From contig NC_080051.1 in NCBI RefSeq assembly GCF_026212465.1, positions 16,496,634-16,560,633 of the forward strand: a stretch of DNA of 64,000 nucleotides, given 5' to 3'. How positions within the stretch are numbered: position 1 is the stretch's first letter; the number at the start of each line of letters is the position of its first letter. This document shows, one piece after another, positions 1-11,973 of this stretch. The notes under the pieces are model-generated. The model did not search any database. It was given only the letters and a program-made list of their open reading frames with translations, and was not told where the DNA came from. The position numbers were made by a program, and so were the translations under genes. This DNA comes from Amaranthus tricolor. Lineage: Eukaryota > Streptophyta > Magnoliopsida > Caryophyllales > Amaranthaceae.

Positions 1-442
1 CTCAAAATCTCAATTGTAAATCAATTATTGAAGGATCAGATATACAGTTAATAAAGTATGTACTATGAATGTCTCCTTAATCGCATGTTTTAATTTGATC
101 AGACCAAAGCAGCATATGTTCATATTATTTTTTCTTTTCATAAAATAATATAAAATAAAATTTTCATTTTTAATTTTCATATTTTTTTTGGTCAACTCAA
201 ATTAATCAATTAAATGATGGGATTTGGATTTGTTCACCCATACCTGTAATTTACACACCAACTCTTCATTAACCATTTGATTTCAAATAAAATGATTAAT
301 GCATTAAAGAGTTGAAACTTTTGTTAACCGTCCTTTCACCCATATAATAACCCCCTCTCACGTCACACCTCCCACACTTACTCATTTTCCTCAGTAAACA
401 CCACTCATCATCTCCCTTCTCTCAAAACACTCAAAAATCAAA

Positions 443-2078
443 ATGAAAACACCAAAAACCTGTAAGATTTCTCAACCGCAACCTCTCAATGTGGTTCATC
501 CTTCACCACTGATTGATGCACCACCGTCCTCATCTACTGAAACCAAATATGAAACATCAACACCCTCCACATCGCATGCAGGAAGCAAACGTCAAATCGC
601 CACACCTAAAAGAGGTTCATCATCCAGAACAGCCAAACGTTCAAAGCGTGCCGATCCTGACAGTGCTGAAGAGGTTTCTAAAGAAATGTCAGTAGGGTTT
701 GGTTTGGATAAGTACTGGTATGATACTACTCCTTTCCCACAACTTCACGCCATCTTACAACATCAAAATTGGGAAATGTTAATGTCTGATTCTTGTTGCA
801 ATCCAATATTCCCTAACTTAATGCGTGAATTTATCTTAAACTTTTCTATTGATAATGGGGTTTGTTCTATCTCTATTAAGGAAATAAAAATAGAATTTAA
901 TAGATTGATGTTGGGGGAATGGTTTAATATTCCTCCTGTTGGATTTGATACTTATCATGTTGGTTCAAAGATAGTGTTTTCTGGGATTAATAAAAAGACG
1001 ATTTTTAAAATTTTTAGGGATTGAGCAAAAGAAAGGGAAGATTAGCCACAACATTTTGTCTCCTCTGCATAAATTATTGTATAGCATTCATGCATATACA
1101 TTTTACCACGAAACTCCAAACGTAGTGAAGTCAGTCTGCGTGATGCAACTTTGATTTATTACATGGCTAATCACATTAAAATAAACTTTCCTTCCTTGAT
1201 GATTTCTCATCTGTCGGATAGCATTGAAAAGGGGAGTTTTGTTGGTTATGGAGGGCTATTGACATGGTTTTTCAGAAAATATGGTGTACCTTTGGAAGGC
1301 TTACAGTTCCCTATGGGTCCTAACAAAAAAATAGGTGCCAAATGCTTATCCAATTGGCACCTAAAATTGAATGATGAAGGGATACTGATTCATGACATGG
1401 ATGAGGTTGTTGTTGTTGACTCAAAAGAAGAAAAGGTAGACGAAGTAAGGGAGAAATTAGTAAAGGAGGAAAAGGAGCAGGAGCCTGTTCCCACTGAAAC
1501 AGCAGATACTTGGGAACAGGGAGAAGCAGCAAGTAAGGGGGAATTAGAAGACAAAGGAGAAGCTTTGGAGAATGATGATTATAACATTCTAGGTAGTGAC
1601 TCAAGTGATGAGGAGGTTGTGATAGCTATGAGGAGGAATCTTAATTTAATATAGAGAAAAAGTAGGAGATTGGCTTCTAAACGCAAGGTTGCTATGGATG
1701 ATGACATCTCTTCTCACAATGTCCCTGAGCCTACTATAAATGCACCTCCCTCTCCCAAGACAGCCACATCACCACCACATCAAATTCCATCACCACCACC
1801 ATCACCTATACAGTTTACACCACCACCTTTTCAATCACACACTTCACCAGGTGTAGGGTGTGCTAACTTTGATTCTGTTCCTGCAGCTTCTCTAGACTCC
1901 ATCCTGTCTAAGCTAAATGACCTCCAGTCTCAATTTCTTGCTTTTCAAGATGAAACTCGTGTCTCACTTACCTCAATTGTTGATCAGCTCATCTAGATAG
2001 AGAACCGTCTTGGTGCCAAGCTGGACACAGTTAAAGTGCAGACTGAGTTCATAGATGAAAAAGAGACTGCTCCCTGAT
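443..2078 (+). pseudogene. Sirevirus post-pol ORF ('env-like'), broken
   Basis: Protein of unknown function encoded downstream of pol; ORFs in this position are called env-like in SIRE1-type elements. I start it at the ATG at 443, after a promoter-like leader, because the homologue in the second Sirevirus (ATG at 13483) starts at the same place. Order seen: a Ser/Thr/Pro-rich basic N-terminus with an NLS-like KRSKR cluster; a conserved globular region with SVGFGLDK and FPSLMISHL; an acidic Glu-rich linker; a Pro-rich stretch; a C-terminal coiled-coil-like segment (LDSILSKLNDLQ, then NRLGAKLDTV). No signal peptide or membrane segment is visible, so 'envelope' is doubtful. Breaks: frameshifts near 1018 and 1096, in-frame TAG at 1652-1654 and TAG at 1994-1996. 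The ancestral stop is the TGA at 2076. The globular part may match the Pfam 'putative plant transposon protein' family, but this is from memory. Confidence 0.75.
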
Positions 2079-2356
2079 CCCTCTTCCTACATTATTTAAT
2101 GATTAGCTTGTTGGCCTTACTTATTATCAAACATTTTCTTTGTGTACCATCTGGGGTACAACTTTGTATTTCTTTTGCTTTGTTGGAACATCTGCTACAA
2201 TTTGTTTGTTTATTCCGGTCTGTGATGCTTAATTATGTGCAAATTTGGATTACTTTACATGGTGCTTGCTTTCATTTACTGTTTCTTATTTCCTTCATTG
2301 GCAAATCTATATGGTTTGTGCTGTGGTTTGATTATCCCAACTCTTTTTGATTGATG

Positions 2357-2370
2357 ACAAAAGGGGGAAG
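2357..2370 (+). promoter_or_regulatory. upstream polypurine-tract copy
   Basis: ACAAAAGGGGGAAG, preceded by GATG, repeats the polypurine tract found next to the LTR at 2841. It lies about 280 bases after the post-pol ORF stop. The minus-strand Sirevirus has the same arrangement, with a second copy near 11698-11712. Extra PPT copies are a known Sirevirus habit; use of this one for plus-strand priming is inferred. Confidence 0.5.
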
Positions 2371-2840
2371 ATATTGCACAAACTTAAGAGAAGCTGTGAG
2401 TACAAAGTCTCCATATCTTAATCATTTATATTGCTTCAATAATGGAAGTTAATTATGTGCTCAAAGCTATATAATTCTGATTATGATGGTTGTTATTCTG
2501 ACTATATGCTAATCATGTTTATGCTAGGTTTTCAATTCTGTGTTTGTGTTTGAATTTATGTTTACCTTGAATAAATTGTTCTGAATTCGTGCTTAAAGTT
2601 GTTATTTTTAAATACTTGGTGATTTGTGTTAACTTAATTATTTTTGAAAAATTATTTAAAATGCATATACTTTGTATTATGTTTTTAAATGGAGTAAACT
2701 GTTTTACTATGCATGCTTGGTAAATTATATTGTAATGAGTTGATTTGCTAAGTTATTTAGAGTTGCTTTAATCTCTAGTATGCTCTAAGAATTTTGTTTT
2801 ACTATATTTTACTTAAGTTTGTTTATAAGTTTGTCTTCAT

Positions 2841-2855
2841 CAAAAAGGGGGAATT
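2841..2855 (+). promoter_or_regulatory. polypurine tract (PPT) of Sirevirus
   Basis: CAAAAAGGGGGAATT abuts the TGTTGG start of the 3' LTR. It matches the PPT of the second Sirevirus (11164-11178, minus strand), which supports the LTR boundary. It primes plus-strand DNA synthesis. Confidence 0.8.
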
Positions 2856-4022
2856 TGTTGGCCTCTTAGGTTTTGATGATGACTTCACTTTTAAATAAAC
2901 AAACATGCTTTAGAGATTGTCTTGTAGGTAAATATCCGAGTTTGTTAAAATCGTTGATGAAGCCTATGACTTGGTTCGTGGAAGATGTACGTGTCTTAAA
3001 TATCCAAGAGGTTAGATAATTGCTTTGAAAGTCAATCTACTGTTCCCAAAGTTGACATTCTGACGGAAGTTGTAGATGGAGACAGTACACTGTTCCCATG
3101 ATGCAAGTCTGGAGATCACATCGACTGGAAATTATGAAATGTTTTGTTTTCTGTTTTTAGTTAATGTAAAGGTTAAAAGTTTAATTAGTTGCTTAATTTA
3201 ATTAATTTATTAATTGGCAAAAGCTATTTTTAGACGCCTAAAAATTATGCTAAAGACTTATTCTTTGTTGAGAAAAAGTCTTCGGTTAATAAGGATCACA
3301 AATTTGGCTCCTATACTATTTTTAGTATGAGGGAACCGCAACTCTATTTTTAGAGTATAATAACCGTGGTAGCATGTTCATCCATTCCAAGTAACACCTT
3401 CTTTATTTTAGGATCAAGGGATAATTGGAAGTTATCATAATCATTATGTTACGGTATTTTGCTCTATAAGTAGAAGTACTCCTTGATTGAACCGATCATC
3501 CAAGAGTGTCCAATAAGGGAGATCTATTAAGAAAAATATTTTCAGCTATCTCATGCCAATTAATTTATTATATTTTTCTTAAATCAACTATTTAATTTTA
3601 TCCTCTTTAGAATTTGGCCTTGTAAGAGTATTTGTGTGTTTTGTTGTAATTAGACTTAAGGGAAGTCTAGGGGAATAGAGAAGCTTCAAGTGAAGCGTGA
3701 GAATAGAAGAGAAAGAGAAGGAGAAAGAGAAGTAGGCCTAGAATAGAGAAGCTTCGTGTGAAGCAAATTGTTTTATGTAATTGTAATTAATTGCTAAATC
3801 ATAGTGAGAATTTTGAAAACCCGGGGTCGTGGTTTTTCTTTCTTATTAGGCTAAGAAGGTTTTCATGTAAAATCTTTGTCTCCTTTTATCTTTTGCATTT
3901 TAAGTTTAAGTTTTATTTCTTGTTATAATTTCGCAAAAAATTAGGGTTAAAAACGCTTAAACTTGATACACAATAATTCACCCCCCTCTTGTTGCATTCG
4001 ATCATCTCTTTATATTTCTACA
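2856..4022 (+). repeat. Sirevirus 3' LTR
   Basis: Starts TGTTGGCCTC directly after the PPT and is taken to end ...TTTCTACA. Both ends resemble the LTR of the Sirevirus at 9689-20083 (TTTTGATGATGAC near the start, AATTCACCCCCCTCTTGTTG near the end). About 1.17 kb against about 1.48 kb there. The right boundary is chosen by homology and the terminal CA and could be off by several bases, as no partner LTR is in view. It contains two CTGTTCCC words (about 3041 and 3090). Confidence 0.7.
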
Positions 4023-4235
4023 CTTGTCAAGAGTGGATTATAGATTGTAATCAATACTCTAAGAAGCAATAATATTCATTCAATTGTTAACGGTGGATTT
4101 TTATAGTCTAATATCACATTGATATTAGGATTTTCTCCACCTCCCAAATCTTGTGTTGTTTCTCTTTGTTTTGCAATCTCTATTTTTGATCTTTGTTGTG
4201 TTCTTTCTTAGTTTATTTTAATCAAACTCTAACAT
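4023..4235 (+). repeat. possible LTR 3'-end remnant
   Basis: Directly after the Sirevirus LTR comes a stretch (AATCAATACTCTAAGAAGC, AATATTCATTCAATTG, then T/C-rich sequence ending CTCTAACA) resembling the R-U5 end of a Copia LTR. No partner LTR, PBS or coding sequence supports it, so this is resemblance only. If real, the first Sirevirus inserted into an older LTR. Confidence 0.25.
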
Positions 4236-7200
4236 TATCTAATATTAAAAAATAAACAAAATAAAACTAATAATAAATAAGATTAGAATTTACCCACAAA
4301 ATATAAGGAAAATTAAAGAGCAAATAATAAAAATCCATAAAAATCCATCACCAATGCTCAATAAAAACGGCTTGAGTTTTTGAATAAATATCAACAAAAG
4401 ATAAAAGTAACAAAATCTAATCAAAATAAACCATAGAAACGAAATAATGATGGAAGAAATTAAATTAAATCCAAGTAAAATTAAGAAAAGAAAGTTAGTG
4501 TTTACAAGAGTAAAGAGGGATAAAAGGGAGTGAAGAACCAAAAAAAAAAAGCTACTGCTCTCCCTATTCTCTATTCGCTGCCTGCTGCTTTTATATTGTT
4601 CTCCAAATTTCTGTTTTGTTGACTTAATTGGGTCTGAGAAGTACCACTATGTACAAAGTCCGCATGCAAGAGTATCAGAAGATGCAGAGTGTTTAGTTGA
4701 TTTGTGTTGTTGCATGCATTCAAGGTTCGTGGGTTCGAGGCCCCTTAGTAGTATCTTTTTGCTTTTGCTTCTATTTGGCAATGGATTGAGGGGAAAGTGG
4801 AATGATCAATCGTTCAACATTCTGCCCTCGTAGCTCATTTTTGCTTGATCGTTGTCGTTTTGGAAAAATCATAACTTCTTCGTTAGAACTCCAAATTCGA
4901 CGTGTGACCAATCGATTTGAAGCTAGTGAACTCAACTTCTACCTCACATCAAAATACCCACTAAAACCCAAGTGAGTTGACCTCCATTTTCACTTAAATA
5001 AGCCCTTCCATGACCATTGCTTTTAGCCTTACTCGAGTTGGACTCATTTTGCACCTCTTGACCTCATTTCTTCCTTGGTTTTGATCCATTCTTCCGAGCT
5101 AGCATGCTTTAAAGCTTGAAAATATGTGATCATTCTACAAAAACAAGCAAAAAATATGCTACTCTACAAAAGGGCGTAAAACAAACAGAACGCAACGGAA
5201 TGCACGGAAACCAAGGAATAGTCGATAAATATTATGCCCAAATAGAAGGTAAAAAGGAGGTTTATCAACTCCCCCTAAGCAAGCTCTTGCTTGTCCTCAA
5301 GCAAGATGAACAAGAAAGCATTCAATACATTATATCCCATAAAGTCTACACATGCTAGCAAAAAGCATCTTAATGGCATAAATGATGAACATGATTGCAT
5401 TGATAAGTTGGCTTTGCAAGAGCAAACGTCAAAAATCTAACCAAAAGCTTAGAAAGCACAGAAAGACATGGATGCGCTCTTGGGCTCATGGCTCCATTAA
5501 CTTAAAGTGACAACCCGACGCTCCCAGGCTAGTCTCTAAATAGCCCACACAAGACACATCAAACTACCAAACTGAACCGAAGCTCCAAAGCCAATCACAA
5601 AGATGCGAGCAAACCTCACTATAGATATCTGCAATCTAAATGACAACCACACTCAAATGTGTTTAGGCATCACTCTCGCTCAACCTGTGGCTCAATGTAA
5701 TGTGAGCCTCTAACACAAACATGTATCCATATTTCGCACCTCGATACTCGGGGACTCAAGGGCTTAGACTTCACTAGAAGTAAATGGACGAAATGAAAAT
5801 ATGTGAAATGATAAAGAATAAAGTGTGGTGAAACAGAGAAAGGGTAAGGAAGGCTAAGGTTACAAAAAGGGGTAGAATAAGTAGCCAGTTAACCCAAAAC
5901 AAACCAAAATGACTCATGGTTTCACACAACTTTGCATTTATTAACTACAAATATTTTTTTAATACAAATTTTTGACCTTTTTTTTCTTTTTGTCTTTGTT
6001 ATTCTTTTCTTTTTCTTTTCTCTATTTTTTTTCTTCTTTTTTCTTTCATATGATATAAAAAACAAACACTACACTGCCAAAAGCGGGTAGTGAACCAAAG
6101 GGCTCTTAGAGCCATATATACCAACTAAATATTTACAACCATACTTAAAATTGAAATATCACCATGATATATACAAGTGGTCACCTCAAGAAAAAGAATC
6201 AATTATCAAAGACAAGCTAAAGACTTATGCCATGTTTGATACAACTACCAACATACCATCAACCAAATCAACTAGTATGCTACAAAAGGGGTATGGTGAA
6301 GGTGAAGGAAGGTGAAAAGTTGAAGGGATATGAAATAAAGTAGAAGGCTCCAATGAGATATGAAATAAAGTAGGGTATAATGTTGCATTGGTTAACAAGG
6401 GGTAAGAAAGAATAAGGATAGGTCGATCCAAACTAGCAACTAGATCCATACAAAGCGCAAGTGCCTAAAGTCATGCCTAGTGCGCTACACATCAAACATC
6501 TCAAAAACTAGCATGTATCGTATGGAGAAGGCTCAATCAAACCTCACAAAAGGGTCATTTTTGTTTGCTCAAAATCTATGGCGGCGCCACTAACCTAAAT
6601 GCGTTATGCGTTCCCTAAAGAGCGTCGCCTAGAATCCTACTTGTGCCAAATCAAAGAAATGGAACTGCAAGTCAAAGAGTGACACCCATGCTCTCGCACA
6701 CAAACAAAACCTAAAGAGCGTTCCCTAAAGAGGTACCATTGATAAAGTGCCAAAACTTAGGGGTACCATTGATAATTTTCCTAAGATATATCAGTGTAAA
6801 ATTTAATATATATAACTATATTATACTTTTTTTATAATTTTTTTAAAAAGCATTATTAGATTATGACCCTCAAATAAATGCTTTGAAAAATTAGTTTCCT
6901 TTGAACCAAAGAACCATTTATTTATGTGTAGTTTTAATTAATGTTAAATGAGAGATGTTCTCGCCTATCAAGACTCAATTTAAAAAGAATTATTTTTAAT
7001 GTTCTTATGATTTTGTTACATAGTAAATCTATATTTTATTTGATTTTTTTTTTCTCTAACTTATGATCTTAAATGATGTATTTTAAACTTTTTTTTCACT
7101 TTGTATTGGATTAATGCTTGGGCTGGAATTTTTGTATCTCTATTTATTTTACAAATAAAATGAATGTTTTGATGGAAAAATACGAGTTTTGGAGACATGT

Positions 7201-9549
7201 AAACACTAAACAATCGTAACATTTTATAGATAAATTAGAATGATAACAGATTAGTATAATTGGAAAGAGGATTTCAAAAGCTTTTCAACGATATATTTTA
7301 CTCCCGAAACATACACCCGAACATAATCCTAAAACAATTTTATGGCAGCAATCTTTTTGAATTCACGCTGGCATTATTGTTTCTTGCATATTCATAAACA
7401 AATGTATCTAAGTAAAACTTTTGGACATTATTGTTTCTTGCATAAGCAATTTTATTAACAGAGCATAAAGGAAATTTACAAGATTCAAAAACATCAAAAG
7501 AGCTTCTCCCTCAAGCTTGCTCCTAGCAGAGGCATCCTTAAGGCTGTACATATTCTTGGTTCAGATTCTCATTGAAAAATGTTGTTTTCGATCTATCATT
7601 TGGTAATGGTTCAGGATGGAGAAGTGAAGAAGAAGAAGATGGATGGAGATGGAAGAAGATGGATGAAGAAGAAAACAAGAGTTAAAACATAATTTCACAA
7701 CTTAATGTATAATCTAACGTTTTTTGGACATTACGACAATTTAAACTCCAAAAGTACAATTCTATTTTGTGGAATTTTCTTAAGATTTGTTACCACTGGC
7801 TTTTCACAAAAGTTCGTGCCTATCATGTAGAATATCCCTTATTTTAACCTTATAACTTTGATATAGTTATTTTATACCTAAAAATTAGCCGTATTTTTAT
7901 TACTAACTTTAAGTATAGTTTTTAGCAAAATTTTCTAAGTAAATTATCATATTTTCATTATCAAACTTACCCATTATTTTAAAGCATATTCACTTGTACT
8001 AACTAAAACAAAAATTTGATGAATCAAAATCTTTTTTATTTAACCCATGATGTTCATTACTTACACAAGCTAATCTTCTTCTACACTCTCATCTCTTACA
8101 CATTTACTTACACACTCGAAATCACTTAACTTACTCAAGTTAAACTTCTTTCATACTGCTAAAACTCTTTTTCATTCAATCTTATGAACTAGAGATTGCC
8201 CAAAACCCATTATAAATACCCTTAGCCATGAGATAACTTACACCACCATCATCAAATGTTTCTAACATTCTTTCGTATATTTTCATTTCACTTAAGTCTT
8301 ACTAACTTCATACTTTTATTATTAGTTGAAGAAATTCAAGAAGATGGAACTTAGAACACTAGTTATTTAGCTTAAATTATCATTATTTTAGGGTGATTAC
8401 ATTGGGTACTTAGAGGATCATCATTTCGGAGTTGGATACTTATTTTGGGAGCTTGAAAGTACTAGCATTTGGAGCTTATAGATTGGAGCTTGGAGTATTT
8501 TTTGTGAAGCACTACTAGGAGGATCTTATAATCTTATTTTTCTCAATTAGTACTTAGTAATAATCCTTTTGTGGAAGTATGGTATAATTTCTTACCTTAC
8601 TCTTTATGTGGAATATTTACTTTATAATATGCAAAATTTGAAATATGTTGAGTATGTTTAAGTAGGAAGTTAGATTAATGAAATTATGATAAAGATTATA
8701 TTAAGCATGTTTATGCTAAAAGTATTTTTAGTATGTTAATTTAGTAATCTTTGAACAAGTTTAAGACGAACTTGGGTGAAAAATTATATTCTAGTGATAT
8801 TAAATATAATTTATGTTATGAACTTGTATTAGTATATTTAAGAGTTATGTTTTACATTAGGAATATTATAATATTTAAGAATTCTTATGTTAGAATTTTG
8901 ATATTATATTTATGTTAGCCTTCAAACTAGTTTATAAGATAGTAAGTTGTTTTACAAACATATTTTTTTTATTAAGTACGGTTATACTAAGAATGTAGTT
9001 ATTACACTTTATTTTGATATTAAAGTTTATCCTTAAAGTTATAAGAAATTTCTGAAGTTATTGTGTAAAGTTTCTCTTTTTTTTAAATGGTTATGTTTAT
9101 TACTTAAATGTAGGATTTAGTTTGATAAATTAAATTAAGTTGTTTTTAAATGAAAAAGGCCCCAAAATACTTATAAGCCATTCAGCAACCACTATCATAT
9201 TAAAAAAAATTTGATTTACTATTTTAAATTCTTACAACTTATTTTTGTGATAATAATAAAATAACAATTTAAAAAGATACATTTTAGAAATTTTTATAAG
9301 TTATTTAATATTAAAGTCTTTTCTTGAATGTATGAAATTTTATAATAAAAGTAACTTTTCTGATATTAAATAACTAGCTTGTACAAAATATTTCTTTAGT
9401 TGACGATTTGACCAAAAGTTATGTAAAAAGATGTAAAAATGTTTTTAATGAACTTGTCTTTTTAAATTATGTATGAAATTTCGATTTGACTCGAATTGGA
9501 CGGACAATGACATGAGTAGGGGATTGAAAAGTCAAATATGACATATAAA
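4236..9549. other. gene-free, decayed repeat DNA
   Basis: No supportable gene. 4560-5350 and 6080-6780 read like non-coding parts of an old LTR element (for example the AGCAAGCTCTTGCTTG tract with TCCTCAAGCAAG near 5276-5305), but I found no LTR pair or coding match. 5950-6050 is a pyrimidine-rich low-complexity run. 7615-7680 is a GAA/GGA-rich tract. 8211-8222 carries a TATAAATACCC box in LTR-like surroundings. 6800-7500 and 8560-9500 are AT-rich without visible structure. The short open frames here (4290-4541, 5116-5358, 6225-6449) lack any recognisable motif. Confidence 0.5.
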
Positions 9550-9688
9550 CTGTTAGAGTCTTTACTAGGTGTTTGGTCAATTGATGTGTTCTGGATACAA
9601 TGCAGTGTTTGATGATAATGATTGCTTGGTTTATGATGGAAAAACTGGTTAGTGGCTTGTTAAGGTGGGTATGACTCAAAATAAGATG
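9550..9688 (+). pseudogene. Copia polyprotein fragment (before integrase)
   Basis: Broken reading resembling the segment between protease and integrase of Copia polyproteins: words like QLMCSGYN and CLVYDGKTG, then KVGMTQNKM across the nested insertion. It has in-frame stops. The left limit is soft. The piece ends at the AGATG target site of the Sirevirus and continues at 20089. Confidence 0.65.
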
Positions 9689-11163
9689 TGTTGATTCAAT
9701 TAGGAACGGGAACAGCAACAAGAGGGGGGTGAATTGTTGTTGTTGCAAGTTTAAGCGATTGTGCCCTGTTTTTGCGGAATTATTCAAAATAAATAAAGCT
9801 TAAACTAAGAGCAAAATAATAAGAGAGACACACGATTTTACGTGGAAACCTTTTGGGCCTAAACAAAAGGAAAAACCACGACCACTTGGGATTTCTAACG
9901 ACTTCACTATGTTTAAGGCAATTAGTTACAATTACAATAAACACCTTACTTCACTCGAAGCGAAACAACTAGGCCAACTCTTCACTCTCTAATTGCTTTA
10001 CTCAAAGCAACAAACTTAGCTTTACAATAAGCTAATCCTCTCTAGCTTCACTAAAAGCTATCTAACTTCCCCCTTAGACTCACCCGAGTCTAATTACATA
10101 AACTCTCAAAATCCCTTACAAAAAGGATAGAAATTTTCTAAAATAAATCAAAGAGTTGCACAAGTAAATATTATGAATTAATTGGCAATTTAAAAGCACA
10201 AAATATTACTTGTAGAATTTCAAAATCAAACGCACAAAAATTATTTTTCTCTTAAAGCATGCGTTTATTCTCTATTAAAAAACCGAGCTAGTTAGCTTAT
10301 TTATAATAAAATAAATTTCTAAAAATAGAAAAATATTCCAACCCATTATCCTTAGTCATGGATCAATGAATGATGCTGAATGAATCACAAAACGGTTAAT
10401 ACTTCAGCCTTTGAATAAATCAAACAAACGGTTAAGGCAATCAGTAACCGCTATTTCTTGATAACCGCTGTTCCCTGATAACCGCTGTTCCCTAATAACC
10501 GCTGTTCCCTAAAGTAGCAGTTTCTTCAGTAGTAATTCCTGTTCCCCAAATTAATGGCTGGAACTTCATGCTATTTTTAGAAAACGGTTTAGTAAAATGG
10601 TTATCTTTTGACTAATTCTAAAAACGGTTATCTTTTGACTAAATCTTAGAATTTTTAGGAAAAGATTAATTTTATTATTTTTCAGAAAATCCAAAAATAA
10701 TTAAGACCTAACTGCTGTTCCTACTTTTTAGTAGATCCAAGTTTATCTCCTAAAAATAAGGAATTAATCTTGAAACCACCACGTAAGGAATTTTAGAAAT
10801 TCTTTTTGCCAATTAACTTTAATAAACTAATGCAACCAATTAATTTAAATACATTAACTAAAAAATAAAAGATAGAATTTATTAGCTAACGTAAATTGAC
10901 TTCAGTTTGGGAACACTGCGCTGTCTCCAAATTCCAACTTGCTAGAACATCAAACCTGGGAACAGTAGACTTCCTGTCTCCATTTTACATCCCACGTGAT
11001 ATACTCTTCTAACATCTCTTGAAACCTTTTGACATGTATATTCCCATGAACTAAGCCATAGGTACTATCAACGATCACAATTAATCGGATATCGACCTGC
11101 ACAAAATCTCTAAACACATATTTGCTAAAGTGTAGTCATCATCAAAACTCAAGAGGTCCAACA
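9689..11163 (-). repeat. Sirevirus 3' LTR (left copy)
   Basis: TGTTGATTC...GGTCCAACA in plus-strand reading, 1,475 bp, flanked on the left by AGATG. Differs from the right LTR by an extra 19-bp unit of the ATAACCGCTGTTCCCT repeat (three here near 10458-10513, two there), by lacking about 22 bp near 10650, and by scattered single bases. Confidence 0.95.
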
Positions 11164-11178
11164 AATTCCCCCTTTTTG
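11164..11178 (-). promoter_or_regulatory. Sirevirus polypurine tract
   Basis: Minus-strand CAAAAAGGGGGAATT sits directly against the 3' LTR start. It is the same PPT as at 2841-2855. A related tract lies at about 11698-11712 (minus strand AAAAGGGGGAATA). Confidence 0.85.
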
Positions 11179-11400
11179 ATGATGACAAACTTTTCAAACA
11201 AACTTAAAAACACAATAGAGTAAACCAATATTGAAGAGTATGTTAGAGATCAAAACAACTCTTCTTAGCTAAATGTCATGAAACCAGTTACTCTAGAAAT
11301 AATCAAAACAACAACTTTATATTATTTCAGCATAAAATCAAACAATGAAAAAAAATGCAGATTTAATCCATAATCATCCATAATCAGAGCTAAAAGAAAT

Positions 11401-11650
11401 TAGCATAAACAAACAACTAACCAAAACCAGAAATCAGTATCTTAATCTTTACAACTAACAACACAAACATCAGAAAAACAAACCAAACCAGCACCTTAAT
11501 CCATAAGTCCAACATAATAGATTTTTAGCATAAACAAACAACTAACCAAAACCAGAAATCAGTATCTTAATCTTTACAACTAACAACACAAACATCAGAA
11601 AAACAAACCAAACCAGCACCTTAATCCATAAGTCCAACATAATAGATTTA
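11401..11650. repeat. 125-bp tandem duplication in Sirevirus 3' region
   Basis: Two essentially identical 125-bp units, both starting TAGCATAAACAAACAACTAA, at 11401-11525 and 11526-11650. They lie between the post-pol ORF stop (11974) and the PPT. The near-perfect identity suggests a recent slip or template-switch duplication. Confidence 0.9.
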
Positions 11651-11973
11651 ACTAAATCTCAAACATGCTCAAGCATTATTTAAGTTTGTGCCAAATATTC
11701 CCCCTTTTGACATCAATCAAAAAGAAGATAAGCAATCAAACCACAGCACTATATATAGTCAAAGATAGAATAGGAAGCAAATATTAAAGGAACACAATCA
11801 ATGCAAGCATGATAAGCAACGACTAATCAAACCTAACAGATAGTAGCATATGTAAAAAGGTTTAACAAAGTTAACAATGTTTAAGAGGTGTACCCCAGCT
11901 GGTACCAAAAGGCAAAGAAATTCTTTGGTGACAGAGATAGTAGCAATGAAACATAAAAGATATTAAAGGAGAA

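Larger units (their letters stand above)
1..4022 (+). mobile_element. Sirevirus (Ty1/copia), 3' portion, cut by window edge
   Basis: The 3' end of a plus-strand Sirevirus: a post-pol ORF (443-2078, broken), two PPT-like tracts and a 3' LTR. The first ~150 bases align by eye with the region just downstream of pol in the minus-strand Sirevirus at 9689-20083 (compare 13820-13930 reversed), so pol lies to the left of the window. The post-pol protein and the LTR are clearly homologous to that second element but diverged, so these are different families or old copies of one lineage. The target-site duplication cannot be tested because the 5' end is missing. Confidence 0.8.

Noticed and set aside
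4725..4745. tRNA/SINE B-box-like GGTTCGTGGGTTCGAGG
   Set aside because: No A-box at the right spacing, no cloverleaf and no poly-T terminator; inside old repeat DNA.
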